A DNA stretch of 64,000 nt, from positions 1 through 64,000 of the forward strand of contig JAITFZ010000001.1 in NCBI GenBank assembly GCA_031280965.1. The letters run 5' to 3'. Positions 35,496-44,487 of the stretch are shown here, in pieces. The first letter of the stretch is position 1. Each line of letters opens with the position of its first letter. The DNA comes from Oscillospiraceae bacterium. GTDB taxonomy: Bacteria > Bacillota > Clostridia > Oscillospirales > Ruminococcaceae. A program made the position numbers and the translations under genes. The notes under the pieces are model-generated. The model saw only the letters and a program-made list of their open reading frames with translations, had not been told where the DNA came from and searched no databases.

Positions 35496-36570
35496 TAAAG
35501 CAGTCACGGCGACCGAAACAACTCCGGTTATGACAATGGACGAAAAGCTCGCTTTTATGAGCAGTAAAAAATACAAACCCCCGAAGCGTGACTTTAAGTC
35601 CCTGATGGAGAGAAACCGCGCTTCCGGCGGCTATCTGCTCAAGAAAAACATTGGGAATGTTATCTTCGTTATAGTCAGAGCGACGCTTTTATTCGGGCTG
35701 TGCTTCCTGATTTTACAGCCGCTGCTTAATAAACTTTCGCTCAGCATAATGAGCGAGAGCGACCTTTTCGATTCCACCGTTGTAAGCATCCCGCGTGAAT
35801 TCACGGTGTTCAACTATGAGATGGCGGACTTGCTCCTCGGTTACTGGCCCGCGCTTTTCAGAACTTTTATTGTTTCGTTGGCGGTGGCGATTTTGCAGGT
35901 TGCATCCTGCACTTTCGTCGGATACGGCTTTGCAAGGTTCAACTTCCCGTTTAAAAGATTTTGGTTCATGTGCGTAATAATGCTTATCCTTGTTCCGCCG
36001 CAGACCATAATGAGTTCTTTATTCCTTCACTTCGCGCTGTTTGATATATTCGGTATATTTACGCTTATTGTCGGCAAGCCGCTTAACCTGATAAACAGTC
36101 CCGTACCCTACCTTATGATGAGCGCAACCTGCATGGGGCTTAAAAACGGGTTATACATATACATGATACGCCAGTACTTCCGGGGTGTGCCCAAAGAGCT
36201 TGAAGAAGCCGCTTATGTTGACGGTTGCGGAAAGCTTAAAACCTTCTTCCGCATCATGCTCCCCGACGCAAGAGCAATTATTACCTCCTGCTTCCTTTTC
36301 TCATTCGTGTGGCAGTGGACGGACTCTCTGTTTACAAGCCTTTTCCTCAGAAGCATGAGATTATTGTCAAGCTCTGTCAGCTCCATACCGCAAACCCTCG
36401 TAAACTATTATCAAAACAACATCGGTCGTCATGCGTTTCCGTCGCCCGGGCTTCAGCAGCAAATCGCCGCTACGGGTATGCTTATGTTTATCGCGCCTCT
36501 AATCATTCTCTACCTTATCGCGCAAAGAGGTTTCGTTGAAAGCATCAGCCAGTCGGGCATTAAAATGTAG
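35488..36570 (+). CDS. Sugar ABC transporter permease (MalG-type), second importer
   Basis: The 360-residue protein has a cytoplasmic N-terminus of about 50 residues, six membrane segments and the EAA loop LEEAAYVDGCGKLKTFFRIM. It pairs with the preceding permease; the lipoprotein after it is the matching binding protein. Confidence 0.9.
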   Translation: MSNKAVTATETTPVMTMDEKLAFMSSKKYKPPKRDFKSLMERNRASGGYLLKKNIGNVIFVIVRATLLFGLCFLILQPLLNKLSLSIMSESDLFDSTVVSIPREFTVFNYEMADLLLGYWPALFRTFIVSLAVAILQVASCTFVGYGFARFNFPFKRFWFMCVIMLILVPPQTIMSSLFLHFALFDIFGIFTLIVGKPLNLINSPVPYLMMSATCMGLKNGLYIYMIRQYFRGVPKELEEAAYVDGCGKLKTFFRIMLPDARAIITSCFLFSFVWQWTDSLFTSLFLRSMRLLSSSVSSIPQTLVNYYQNNIGRHAFPSPGLQQQIAATGMLMFIAPLIILYLIAQRGFVESISQSGIKM

Positions 36571-36574
36571 GTTT

Positions 36575-36594
36575 AGAAAAGCAACGGCTTTTCT
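36575..36594 (+). other. Hairpin between permease and binding-protein genes
   Basis: GAAAAGC (36576-36582) and GCTTTTC (36587-36593) form a seven-pair stem with an AACG loop, followed by TTAAAAAATAG. Such hairpins often raise binding-protein levels over permeases by stabilising the downstream mRNA or partly ending the upstream one. Confidence 0.45.
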
Positions 36595-36632
36595 TAAAAA
36601 ATAGAACAATCATTCATTTTAGGAGGAAGATT

Positions 36633-38066
36633 ATGAAACTAAGGAAATTCTTGGGGCTTTTCATTGTTCTGTCAATGCTGCTCTCGCTTGCGGCCGGCTG
36701 TAACGGCGATGACAACGGCGGAGGCGGAGGCGGTGGTGGAGGCGGTGGTGGTGGTGGTAGCGATACCGGCGACCCCAACAACTCAGTTGATGAAAACGCC
36801 CGCAACCTCGGCGGCATAGAAATCACCGTCGGTATTTGGTGGGCGCCTGACGACACCGAGCCGACAACCGAATACGGACGCGCAAGACTTGAATATATTG
36901 AGTATATTCAAAGAAAACACAACTTTACAATCAAGCAGGAAGACCTCGGCGCAGGCTGGGGCGGACACGCCGACTTCATAGCAAGCTCGATTCTTGCGGG
37001 AAAACCTGCCGCTTCAATCTGTACGCTTGAACCCGGTCGCGTAGTGTCGCTCCTCAGAAATAGAATGTTCTATGATGTGGGCTCGCTTGACAGCGTTAAC
37101 TTCATGGACGAAAAGTGGAACAGGCACATCAGGGAAATGATGACTTTCGACGGGGAAATTTACGGCTTTGTTCAGGGTTATAACCCCTGGGACGCCGGTG
37201 TTGTGTTCTTTAACAAGGACGTCCTTGAAGAAGCCGGTATTCCGGGCGATACCCCCTACGACCTTCAGCTTTCCGGCGACTGGACGTGGAACGCTATGAT
37301 GGACATGGCGAGAACAATTCACCGTTCTACCGACGGAAGCGGTATCCCAAATGTTTTCGGTTTTGCTACTTTCTCCACCTTTACGCTTGGCGCGGCTGTT
37401 TTCAGTAACGGCGCAAGCTATGTCGGAAGAACCGAAAACGGCAGATTCATGAACAACGCATATGACAACAACGCTTTTCTGCTCGCCGCCAACCTCGTGC
37501 ATGACTTTGCACGCGAAAACCTCTTAAAACCACAACCCGAAGGCTCGCCGTGGAACTGGTTTATCGAAGGCTTTAACGAAGGCGACACCGCTTTCCGTGT
37601 TTCTCAGGAATACTCGAAATCCGAGCTTCAAGACGTACCTTTCGACTGGGGAATGGTTTTCTTCCCGAAAGGCCCTCAGGCAACCGATTACATGGCGATT
37701 TACTACGAAAACATCAACATAATTCCGATGAACTTCTCCCGTGAGGAAGCTGAAGACATCATGTTCGCCTATGACCTTTGGACTGAACCCGTTCCCGGTT
37801 ACGAAGATGATGATATGGCGTGGAAGTTCGGCTCTTACGGCGCTTACAGAGATACCCGCGCAGTTGATGAAACCCTTGCCATGCTTCGCTCCGGCAATCA
37901 TACCAATCCGAGACTTGACCAGTTGGTTCCGAGTTTTGAGTCGGGCAGAGTCGCCTGGGACCTCTGGGATTTGGAAGCTACTCCCGCACAGTTAATCGAA
38001 GAAGCCAGCCAGGAATGGAATGCCCTCATAGCGGCGGCTAACAGAGTAATTTTTGGCGACGAGTAA
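36633..38066 (+). CDS. Sugar-binding lipoprotein of the second importer
   Basis: The 477-residue protein has the lipobox LAAGC (Cys23), an uninterrupted 14-residue Gly stretch (about 29-42) that acts as a flexible tether, and a family 1 solute-binding fold (AGVVFFNKDVLEEAGIP, then SGDWTWNAMMDMA). The AGGAGG before the ATG is strong. The run of GGN codons (36717-36759) is a simple repeat that could vary in length between strains. Confidence 0.9.
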   Translation: MKLRKFLGLFIVLSMLLSLAAGCNGDDNGGGGGGGGGGGGGGSDTGDPNNSVDENARNLGGIEITVGIWWAPDDTEPTTEYGRARLEYIEYIQRKHNFTIKQEDLGAGWGGHADFIASSILAGKPAASICTLEPGRVVSLLRNRMFYDVGSLDSVNFMDEKWNRHIREMMTFDGEIYGFVQGYNPWDAGVVFFNKDVLEEAGIPGDTPYDLQLSGDWTWNAMMDMARTIHRSTDGSGIPNVFGFATFSTFTLGAAVFSNGASYVGRTENGRFMNNAYDNNAFLLAANLVHDFARENLLKPQPEGSPWNWFIEGFNEGDTAFRVSQEYSKSELQDVPFDWGMVFFPKGPQATDYMAIYYENINIIPMNFSREEAEDIMFAYDLWTEPVPGYEDDDMAWKFGSYGAYRDTRAVDETLAMLRSGNHTNPRLDQLVPSFESGRVAWDLWDLEATPAQLIEEASQEWNALIAAANRVIFGDE

Positions 38067-38103
38067 TTTAAACATTAAAGCAGATAAAATTTCTAATATC
38101 GAC

Positions 38104-38130
38104 GAAAACCGTAGGAAAACTGCGGTTTTC
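38104..38130 (+). terminator. Probable terminator of the importer operon
   Basis: GAAAACCGTA (38104-38113) pairs with TGCGGTTTTC (38121-38130). No long T tract follows, so the end of transcription here is likely partial. Confidence 0.4.
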
Positions 38131-38140
38131 TCGATATTCC

Positions 38141-38202
38141 GCAATATTTGATTACATAGACGCAATATATGATTAGATAAAGCCTTAACTATTTAGTATA
38201 CT
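38141..38202 (+). promoter_or_regulatory. Tandem AraC-type sites and promoter of the surface-protein genes
   Basis: GCAATATTTGATTACA (38141-38156) and GCAATATATGATTAGA (38162-38177) are direct repeats 21 bases apart, two helix turns. The second overlaps TTAGAT, and TATACT (38197-38202) lies 18 bases further, the same layout as at 24685-24725. Confidence 0.65.
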
Positions 38203-38271
38203 TATTATATGTAAATGTATTCAACATTTGCGGACAACCGTAAATTAAACTCAGAAAGGTGAAAATTTATA

Positions 38272-38931
38272 ATGGTAAAAAAACTCTCAACTTTAGCGGT
38301 TATCATTATCGTGACACTTGCGCTTACATTAACTGCAAGTGCAAGACAGGTTGAACTTAGACTTGATGAAGATAATCGTGTTGACGGCGTAGCGGCGATA
38401 ATTTATTACTTCAGCAGTATCACTGCTGATGACAGCGGCGCTATTGACGGAAACGTCTTTATCGGTCTTGGTGACGACAACGTGCAAAAAAGCATAGCAA
38501 ACGAAGGTTCGCTTTTTACAGAGCAGAACAAGGACATATTCCTTGACGAAGGTCAGGCTTCAATCACTGTTGACCTCGGCGCAACGTTTGACGATGTGGG
38601 CGGTTATGTAGGCATTAACCTCTGGACTGTCGGCGAATACGGAATCGAAAAGTACGAATTCCTTGACGCATCCGGCGCGGTTATAGCTACAATCATTGAC
38701 GGCGCAATCGTAGACGGCGGCGCTCCTCCGATTAGCCCGGCTCCCGCCCCTGATGGTGACGGTGACGGCGATGCCGACGGCAACGGCGCTGGTCTCGACG
38801 GCGGCAACGGTAATGTTGACGATGACGACGACAAGCACGGCGCAGAAACAGGTATCGGCGATGTAGCAGTTGCTTCCGCAATCGCTCTCGTAGCCGCAGG
38901 CGCTGTAATATTCAGCCGCAAAAGAAAATAA
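38272..38931 (+). CDS. Secreted surface protein with sortase-like tail (paralogue A)
   Basis: The 219-residue protein has a signal peptide (about 1-24), a beta-rich domain of about 125 residues, a Pro/Gly/Asp-rich linker and a C-terminal tail ending in a hydrophobic helix and RKRK. The tail reads DKHGAETGIGDVAVASAIAL, like a cell-wall sorting signal but without LPXTG or NPXTG. The next gene has almost the same tail with a different head. I recognise no family for the head domain. The pair is under the AraC-type motif. Confidence 0.8.
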   Translation: MVKKLSTLAVIIIVTLALTLTASARQVELRLDEDNRVDGVAAIIYYFSSITADDSGAIDGNVFIGLGDDNVQKSIANEGSLFTEQNKDIFLDEGQASITVDLGATFDDVGGYVGINLWTVGEYGIEKYEFLDASGAVIATIIDGAIVDGGAPPISPAPAPDGDGDGDADGNGAGLDGGNGNVDDDDDKHGAETGIGDVAVASAIALVAAGAVIFSRKRK

Positions 38932-38955
38932 TTAATAAAACGTAATTACAGAAAG

Positions 38956-39777
38956 GTGAAATTTAAAATGGCTAAGAAATTATTAACATTTGCACTCGTT
39001 GCAATGCTGGTGGTCGCTTTTTCGATTACCGCTTCGGCAAAAACCCTCGTTATCGACGGCAGCGAGCAATTCGCAGCTTTCGCAGACGGCGAGAGCCCTT
39101 GGTTCATGCAATCCGGCGGTCCTGACTACGCTCTTGACTCCGGCAATCTGTGGATTGAAAACCGCAACAACGACTACGATGCTCTTGACTTCGTAGTTAA
39201 CTCCGGCGACGGCGGCGACGGCGAAGCTGCAAGATTCTTCGGCGAAGCAAACCTTGAAGACGGCGACTATGTTCTCGAATTCTCTGTTACAATGGCACAG
39301 GGTACAACGTTCGAGCTTAAAACAAACAGAGACGGTGGTTGGACAACCATTCTTGAATCAGGCGTAAACGCTACTTCGTTCAGCGGTTCCGTCAACTTCT
39401 CTGTTAAAGACAATGAAACATTAAGAAACGCAGGTGCAGTAGCTAACTGTAAAGTAATCGAAGTTTCAAGCCTTGAAGGCGATGACCTCATTACAACCGG
39501 TTTCCGTTTCCAAACTGCTGAACCTTTCTCCGACTTTGCTGTTACAGAACTGAAGATTTACAGTTTAGGCGGCGATGGCGGTGGCGGTAACGATGGCGCC
39601 GGCGATGGCGGTGCCGATGGCACCGGCGATGATAACAGCGGTGGCGATGCTCCTGTACTCGGCAACGATGATGATGATAAGCACGGCGCAGACACAGGCG
39701 TTGCTGATGTAGCAGTTGCTTCTGCAATCGCTCTCGTAGCTGCAGGCGCAGTGGTATTCAGCCGTAAAAGGAAGTAA
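38956..39777 (+). CDS. Secreted surface protein with sortase-like tail (paralogue B)
   Basis: The 273-residue protein has a signal peptide (about 1-28), a beta-sandwich-like head (about 30-210; carbohydrate-binding-like, FRFQTAEPFSDFAVTELKI), a Gly/Asp linker and the tail DKHGADTGVADVAVASAIAL plus helix plus RKRK. The tail is about 85 percent identical to that of the upstream gene, so the two share an anchoring system, while the heads differ. The head may bind polysaccharide. Confidence 0.8.
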   Translation: MKFKMAKKLLTFALVAMLVVAFSITASAKTLVIDGSEQFAAFADGESPWFMQSGGPDYALDSGNLWIENRNNDYDALDFVVNSGDGGDGEAARFFGEANLEDGDYVLEFSVTMAQGTTFELKTNRDGGWTTILESGVNATSFSGSVNFSVKDNETLRNAGAVANCKVIEVSSLEGDDLITTGFRFQTAEPFSDFAVTELKIYSLGGDGGGGNDGAGDGGADGTGDDNSGGDAPVLGNDDDDKHGADTGVADVAVASAIALVAAGAVVFSRKRK

Positions 39778-39800
39778 TTAAACTTTCAATACAAATAAAT

Positions 39801-39828
39801 AAAAAACCGGAATTAATTCCGGTTTTTT
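39801..39828 (+). terminator. Intrinsic terminator of the surface-protein operon
   Basis: A 28-base perfect palindrome, AAAAAACCGGAATT and its complement, ends in six T; it also works on the opposite strand. Confidence 0.85.
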
Positions 39829-39856
39829 ATTTGATTTGCTGTAGGCGCACCCTACA

Positions 39857-39889
39857 TAAAAAACAGCCCCGCAGTATGCAGGGCTGTTT
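39857..39889 (-). terminator. Intrinsic terminator of the Lpl-type importer operon
   Basis: On the minus strand AAACAGCCC pairs with GGGCTGTTT around an 11-base loop, followed by six T. It lies just after the stop of the binding-protein gene at 39908. A small GTAGG-CGCAC-CCTAC dyad precedes it (39841-39855). Confidence 0.8.
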
Positions 39890-39907
39890 GAATATTAACT
39901 TGCGCTG

Positions 39908-41761
39908 TTAATCTAATTCTTCAAGGTTCAGTATATCTCCGAATATTTCTACCCATCTTTGTGTGCGCTCATCGATTATCGCCTGTCCGCCTGACGCAAG
40001 ATAGTCTGCCATTGCGCTGTCAAATATGTTGTCAAACTGTCCGGCGGGGGCTCTTACCGAGTTTACAAGCGCGGTGTCGCGTTTCTCGCCGAGCGCGGTC
40101 GGCATACCGCTTTCAGCCGCTATAATTCCCGCTTGTACGTTGGGTAATGTGCGCGCATCAAGGCTTGTGAGTACTGCCGCTCTTCCGATTACTTCCGGTG
40201 TCGCTTCCGGGAAACTGAAACCTCGTGAAGCCGCTGATATTTCATCGCTTTCGAAGAAGATTTCCCCGTTAGTGTTAAAGGTCAGCAGATAGTCGATATT
40301 CTGCGGCGAGTTCATAATCAGCTCTGAGTAAGTCCATGTATTGTTGCCCGTTCTCGGGTTAATTATACCGGGTTCTGAGGTGAAGATGTTATCTCTGACC
40401 GCTTCTGCGGTAGGCGGGAGGTTCCTTACTGCGTAAACCTCGCCTGCATCATTGAGTACGCGCTCAAAGTTTATGCCTTCTACACCTGAACCAAGATATG
40501 ACCTTACGTCAAGTCTGCTTACATAATCAAGATAAAGCAGACAAGCTTCGGGTTCCTGATTGGTGCGCGGGAAACAGATTTTACGGTCGTTGTTTTGGGG
40601 CATGATTTTCGCGTATAAGCCTGCGTCATTTTGGAAAGCCGCTACGGGTATAAATCCTGCCTCCTCGTTGTTAAGGCTTTGTCTCATCATTCCCTGAACA
40701 CCGTTCGCGTCTCCGCGGTAGGGCCATTCCCAGTTATGAATCATCGAGCCTACATAACCCGCTTTCATGAAGTTATCTTCCGTGCTGTCTCCGCGGCCGC
40801 CGTACAGGTGGAAATCCTGCCATACCAAGCCCGCAAGATACCATTCATTCAGCTTTCTTACGCCTTCCTTGATGCCTGTGTATGTGAACATGAAGTCGTC
40901 AAAGCCGCGGGTATAAAGTTCTTTGTCCGTGATATTGTTCGGTATGAAAGAAGCAAGCAGATGGTCAGAACGCCATCCTACATTGGCAGCTCCTAATGTA
41001 AACGGGATAATCTTATCCGCGTCAGCACCGAGCAATGCTTGCGCATTGGATTGAAACTCGAACAACATGCCTTCAAACTCGGAAAGTGTGGTAGGTTCGG
41101 GAATACCAAGCGCCGCTAACCAGTCTTCACGCACAAACGTATTTATGCGCGTCAGACCGTGTCTGAGTCCTTCAATCGCCCAAATCTCACCGGTTCTCGG
41201 GTTTCTGTTAAAGTAAATAAGGCTTGTTCCGAGAAGCTCCCAAAGGTTCGGCGCAAGGAACGCGAGGTCGGTAACATACGGGTTTAAGTCGAGTATACCG
41301 TGCATGTCTTCCGCGAAAGTGGCAATCGCCGGATAGTTGTAGGTTTTAATAATATCCGGTGCGCTGCCCGACGCAAGAAGGTTTGCAAGTTCCTGTGCCT
41401 CGGTATCACGCGGATAGTTGTCAAATTCAACCTTGATGTTCAGGTCGCGTAAAACCTCGTGCTGAAGCCATTTTGTCCAATAGCTTTCTAACGGGTGGGT
41501 TCTGCCGTCGTCACGGGTACGGTCAAAAATCTGTACCGTAATGGTTTTGGTGTCGTTGAATCTGTAGAATTCACCGGTTTTTACAAGTCCGAGTTCATCC
41601 AATACATCTTCGCTAACGACAAAATCGGGTTCTTCGTCAAGGTCAATGTTGCCGCCGCCCGGTTTTTCTTCAAAGCCGGGGTCATCGGTGATACAGCCTG
41701 TAGTCAAACCGAGCGCCATAACACAGGCAAGCAGAAGACAAAGTATTTTGCGTAGTTTCAT
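39908..41761 (-). CDS. Large sugar-binding lipoprotein (LplA/YtcQ-type)
   Basis: The 617-residue protein has the lipobox LTTGC (Cys23), a family 1 solute-binding fold and the length typical of the binding proteins that work with LplB/LplC permeases for oligogalacturonides or similar glycans. It follows the LplC-type gene after 62 bases; GGGAGG precedes the ATG. The gene order permease-permease-binding protein after a GH105 gene argues for pectin-derived substrate, which is inference. Confidence 0.9.
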   Translation of the reverse strand: MKLRKILCLLLACVMALGLTTGCITDDPGFEEKPGGGNIDLDEEPDFVVSEDVLDELGLVKTGEFYRFNDTKTITVQIFDRTRDDGRTHPLESYWTKWLQHEVLRDLNIKVEFDNYPRDTEAQELANLLASGSAPDIIKTYNYPAIATFAEDMHGILDLNPYVTDLAFLAPNLWELLGTSLIYFNRNPRTGEIWAIEGLRHGLTRINTFVREDWLAALGIPEPTTLSEFEGMLFEFQSNAQALLGADADKIIPFTLGAANVGWRSDHLLASFIPNNITDKELYTRGFDDFMFTYTGIKEGVRKLNEWYLAGLVWQDFHLYGGRGDSTEDNFMKAGYVGSMIHNWEWPYRGDANGVQGMMRQSLNNEEAGFIPVAAFQNDAGLYAKIMPQNNDRKICFPRTNQEPEACLLYLDYVSRLDVRSYLGSGVEGINFERVLNDAGEVYAVRNLPPTAEAVRDNIFTSEPGIINPRTGNNTWTYSELIMNSPQNIDYLLTFNTNGEIFFESDEISAASRGFSFPEATPEVIGRAAVLTSLDARTLPNVQAGIIAAESGMPTALGEKRDTALVNSVRAPAGQFDNIFDSAMADYLASGGQAIIDERTQRWVEIFGDILNLEELD

Positions 41762-41823
41762 GTTTTTCCTCCCTATGAATGATTTTATTATTAATTATGC
41801 TTTACATAATTATGCACTTTTCA

Positions 41824-43407
41824 TTATTCCTTAACCGCGCCAAGGGTTACGCCGGCTATAAAGTATCTTTGCAAAAAGGGATATACTATTAATATAGGTA
41901 TCATCGCGAACATAACCATAGCCGTTTGTAATGCATCGCTCGCGCCTAACTGCTGGTTCGCCTCCGTCACCGCCACATCCGGTGATGTTCTGCCTTGTAT
42001 CATATAATACAGAAGAAGCTGAATAGGGTAGAAGAACTCGTTCTGGTTCATGAACATAAGCGCGTCCGAAAAGCCGTTCCAACGCCCTACCGCATAGAAA
42101 AGCAACAGTGTCGCAACAACAGGCATCGACAGCGGCAGATAGATAGAAACCATTGTTCTGATTGGCCCGGCACCGTCGAGTTCTGCCGATTCACGCAGGG
42201 AGAGCGGTATCCCGTAGAAATAGCTTCGCATTATTATCATGTTAAAGACGCTTAGACAAAACGGCAACGCTAACACTAACGGGTGGTTAATAAGCCCTAA
42301 GCTTTTGAGCAGTATGTAGGTCGGAACCGTTCCCGCATTGAAGTACATAGTCAGGATGATAAACGTATTGAAGAACTTGCGCCCTTTAAGGTGGTCATAA
42401 GTAAGCGGGTAGGCGCAAATCGCAGTCATGAACACCGACCAGATTGCACACGCTACCGTAAGCATAGCCGTCCACGCCAATGACCATGTATATCTGTTAT
42501 CCTGCAATATGCTGATATAGTGGGATATATCAACGCCGGTTACGGTTACGTTTTCGGTCGCCGCTCTTCTGACCTCGGCGTTTTCAAGGATAATTGTACC
42601 TATGCGAGTTCCGGCATTAAAATCAGCGGTAAACATACTTCCGTCTATTGTTATGGAATCAATCTGCGTTCCCGTCCTCTTGTTTACCATAGGACTGTTA
42701 ACGCCGACAAATGCCTGCGCTATAGAAACGGATTCTAATCTCGGCAAGCCTGTTTCGGAATTGATTTCATCGGTTTCTCTTATAATATACGTAGTTTCTT
42801 CGATTTCACCGTCAGAGTTCGCAATGTGTCTTATTACCGCCGTCACTACATGCGTTCTTCCTGTTTGAGTGTTAACATAGGTTTCATATTCACCCATTGG
42901 AGTAAGCCTTAGGATTTCGGCGTTTTGAATAATCAGAGTGCCTTCTCCCGTATCTTCATCAAAGTCGTTTGTGAAAGGGATTTCACTAACTTCCAGCGTT
43001 TGTAAAGCCGTACCTGTTTCCTCGTTAATTTCCACCCTGTCAAAGTCCAGCCTGTCATACAGGTAGACAATCGGAATAGCGTCCACCGAAACTTTTCCCG
43101 TTTCTTCATTTACGCTTTCCCTTATAATATACGTTTCTACTACGGGTCTGCGGGTTCTTACGTCTATGCTGTGTATTATTACCGCTGTTTCCGTTACTTT
43201 AACGCCGTTAGCGAACACGTTCTCATATGTAACCTCGACTGCGTTGTCTTTGGGTATAAGCATAACCTCGCTTCTAATCAGCGGTCTCGGATGGCTCAGC
43301 GAACGCGCTAAGATGTTCATAACCGGAAGCAGGCAAATCGCGATTAAAATTAAGCATATAAAGGCAATAATCCAGTCGCCTATTTTTGTCCCTGTTGTTT
43401 TAATCAT
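41824..43407 (-). CDS. LplC-type sugar permease with duplicated extracellular insert
   Basis: The core is a usual MalG/LplC permease with membrane segment 1 at about 12-35 and five more from about 305, and the EAA loop LRESAELDGAGPIRTMVSIY. Between segments 1 and 2, where relatives have about 30-40 residues, lie about 240 residues (55-290). The insert is two copies of one module, about 64-167 and 174-281, each with ETxYIIRE, an xxEETG turn and a closing TLIIQNAEILR / TIILENAEVRR strand. The total is 527 residues against about 300 in relatives. The reading frame is clean. The insert faces outside and may bind glycan or the binding protein. Confidence 0.88.
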   Translation of the reverse strand: MIKTTGTKIGDWIIAFICLILIAICLLPVMNILARSLSHPRPLIRSEVMLIPKDNAVEVTYENVFANGVKVTETAVIIHSIDVRTRRPVVETYIIRESVNEETGKVSVDAIPIVYLYDRLDFDRVEINEETGTALQTLEVSEIPFTNDFDEDTGEGTLIIQNAEILRLTPMGEYETYVNTQTGRTHVVTAVIRHIANSDGEIEETTYIIRETDEINSETGLPRLESVSIAQAFVGVNSPMVNKRTGTQIDSITIDGSMFTADFNAGTRIGTIILENAEVRRAATENVTVTGVDISHYISILQDNRYTWSLAWTAMLTVACAIWSVFMTAICAYPLTYDHLKGRKFFNTFIILTMYFNAGTVPTYILLKSLGLINHPLVLALPFCLSVFNMIIMRSYFYGIPLSLRESAELDGAGPIRTMVSIYLPLSMPVVATLLLFYAVGRWNGFSDALMFMNQNEFFYPIQLLLYYMIQGRTSPDVAVTEANQQLGASDALQTAMVMFAMIPILIVYPFLQRYFIAGVTLGAVKE

Positions 43408-43419
43408 TTCGTTTCCCCC

Positions 43420-44391
43420 CTACCAAATTCCGCGTTCTCCTGCTTTTTCGGCTATTTTATTAGCCGCGAGCAGGAATATAATGCACACCACCGACTGGAA
43501 CAAACCGACCGCCGTAGCAAGCGGGAACTGTGAATCCAAAAGACCCCTTTGGTAAACGAAAATCGCAAGCACATCCGAAACATCCCGCACTGCCGCGTTT
43601 CGGAGCGCCATAGGTCGGTCAAAGTCACTGCCGAGTATGCGTCCGAGGCTCATGATTAAAAGTACGATAATCGTAGGTTTAAGCCCGGGGAGCGTAACGT
43701 GCCAGATTTTCCTCATACGGTTCGCGCCGTCAACCGACGCGGCTTCATACAATTCGGGGTTAATACTCGTAATCGCGGCAAGGTAGATAATCGTATTCCA
43801 GCCCACACTCTGCCAAATCCCGAGGAACACATAAGTCCAAACCCAAAGGAACGAACTGTCAAGGAACTGAATTCCTCTGTCAATTAAGCCCATTCGGGTC
43901 ATTGCGATGTTAACAAGCCCGTTAGACGGCGCAAAAAGCTGCGTCGCAAGGCTCGCGATAATTACCCACGAAAGGAAGTGCGGCATGTAAGCAATTGTTT
44001 GCGTCACACGCTTGAAACGCTTGAAAGCAAGCTCGTTAAGTAAAATCGCTAATATAATCGGCGCGGGGAATCCCATAACAAGGTCAAGGAAGTTCAGCAT
44101 AATCGTGTTGCGTAGCGCGAACATGAAGTCGCGGTCGGCAAATGCCTTTATGAACCACTCAAAGCCGAAGTTATCCGCCCAGGGAACTTGCCATACCGGA
44201 ATCAGAATATTATTCCGCTTGAATCCGAGCAGAATGTTTCCCATTGGCATGTACCTGAAAATAACAAAGTAAACGAGCGGTAAAAGGAGCAACAAATACA
44301 GCGTCCAATATCTTTTAAAGTATCTTTGATTCCTTCCGAGCCACGGTTTGAACACAGATGATTCGGACGCTTTTATGAGTGGTGCCGCCAT
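43420..44391 (-). CDS. LplB-type sugar permease
   Basis: The 323-residue protein has six membrane segments and the EAA loop ELYEAASVDGANRMRKIWHVT, with the LplB-like N-terminus (YMPMGNILLGFKRNN). It pairs with the insert-bearing permease 12 bases downstream. CGGGAGG precedes the ATG. Confidence 0.92.
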   Translation of the reverse strand: MAAPLIKASESSVFKPWLGRNQRYFKRYWTLYLLLLLPLVYFVIFRYMPMGNILLGFKRNNILIPVWQVPWADNFGFEWFIKAFADRDFMFALRNTIMLNFLDLVMGFPAPIILAILLNELAFKRFKRVTQTIAYMPHFLSWVIIASLATQLFAPSNGLVNIAMTRMGLIDRGIQFLDSSFLWVWTYVFLGIWQSVGWNTIIYLAAITSINPELYEAASVDGANRMRKIWHVTLPGLKPTIIVLLIMSLGRILGSDFDRPMALRNAAVRDVSDVLAIFVYQRGLLDSQFPLATAVGLFQSVVCIIFLLAANKIAEKAGERGIW

Positions 44392-44441
44392 GTTTAAATG
44401 CCTCCCGTATTATTTAATTTTGGTTGCCGTATACATAAGTA

Positions 44442-44470
44442 ATTTTACCATAAAAAAGGGCGGTTGTCAA
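44442..44470 (-). promoter_or_regulatory. Promoter of the LplB operon
   Basis: On the minus strand TTGACA (44465-44470), 17 bases, TAAAAT (44442-44447). It lets the importer be transcribed without the GH105 gene. Confidence 0.75.
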
Positions 44471-44487
44471 TGTTTATTATTAAATAA

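Noticed and set aside
36717-36759. Gly-codon run as a CRISPR or mobile repeat
   Set aside because: It is an in-frame poly-Gly tether after a lipobox, common in such lipoproteins. No CRISPR array is present in the window.
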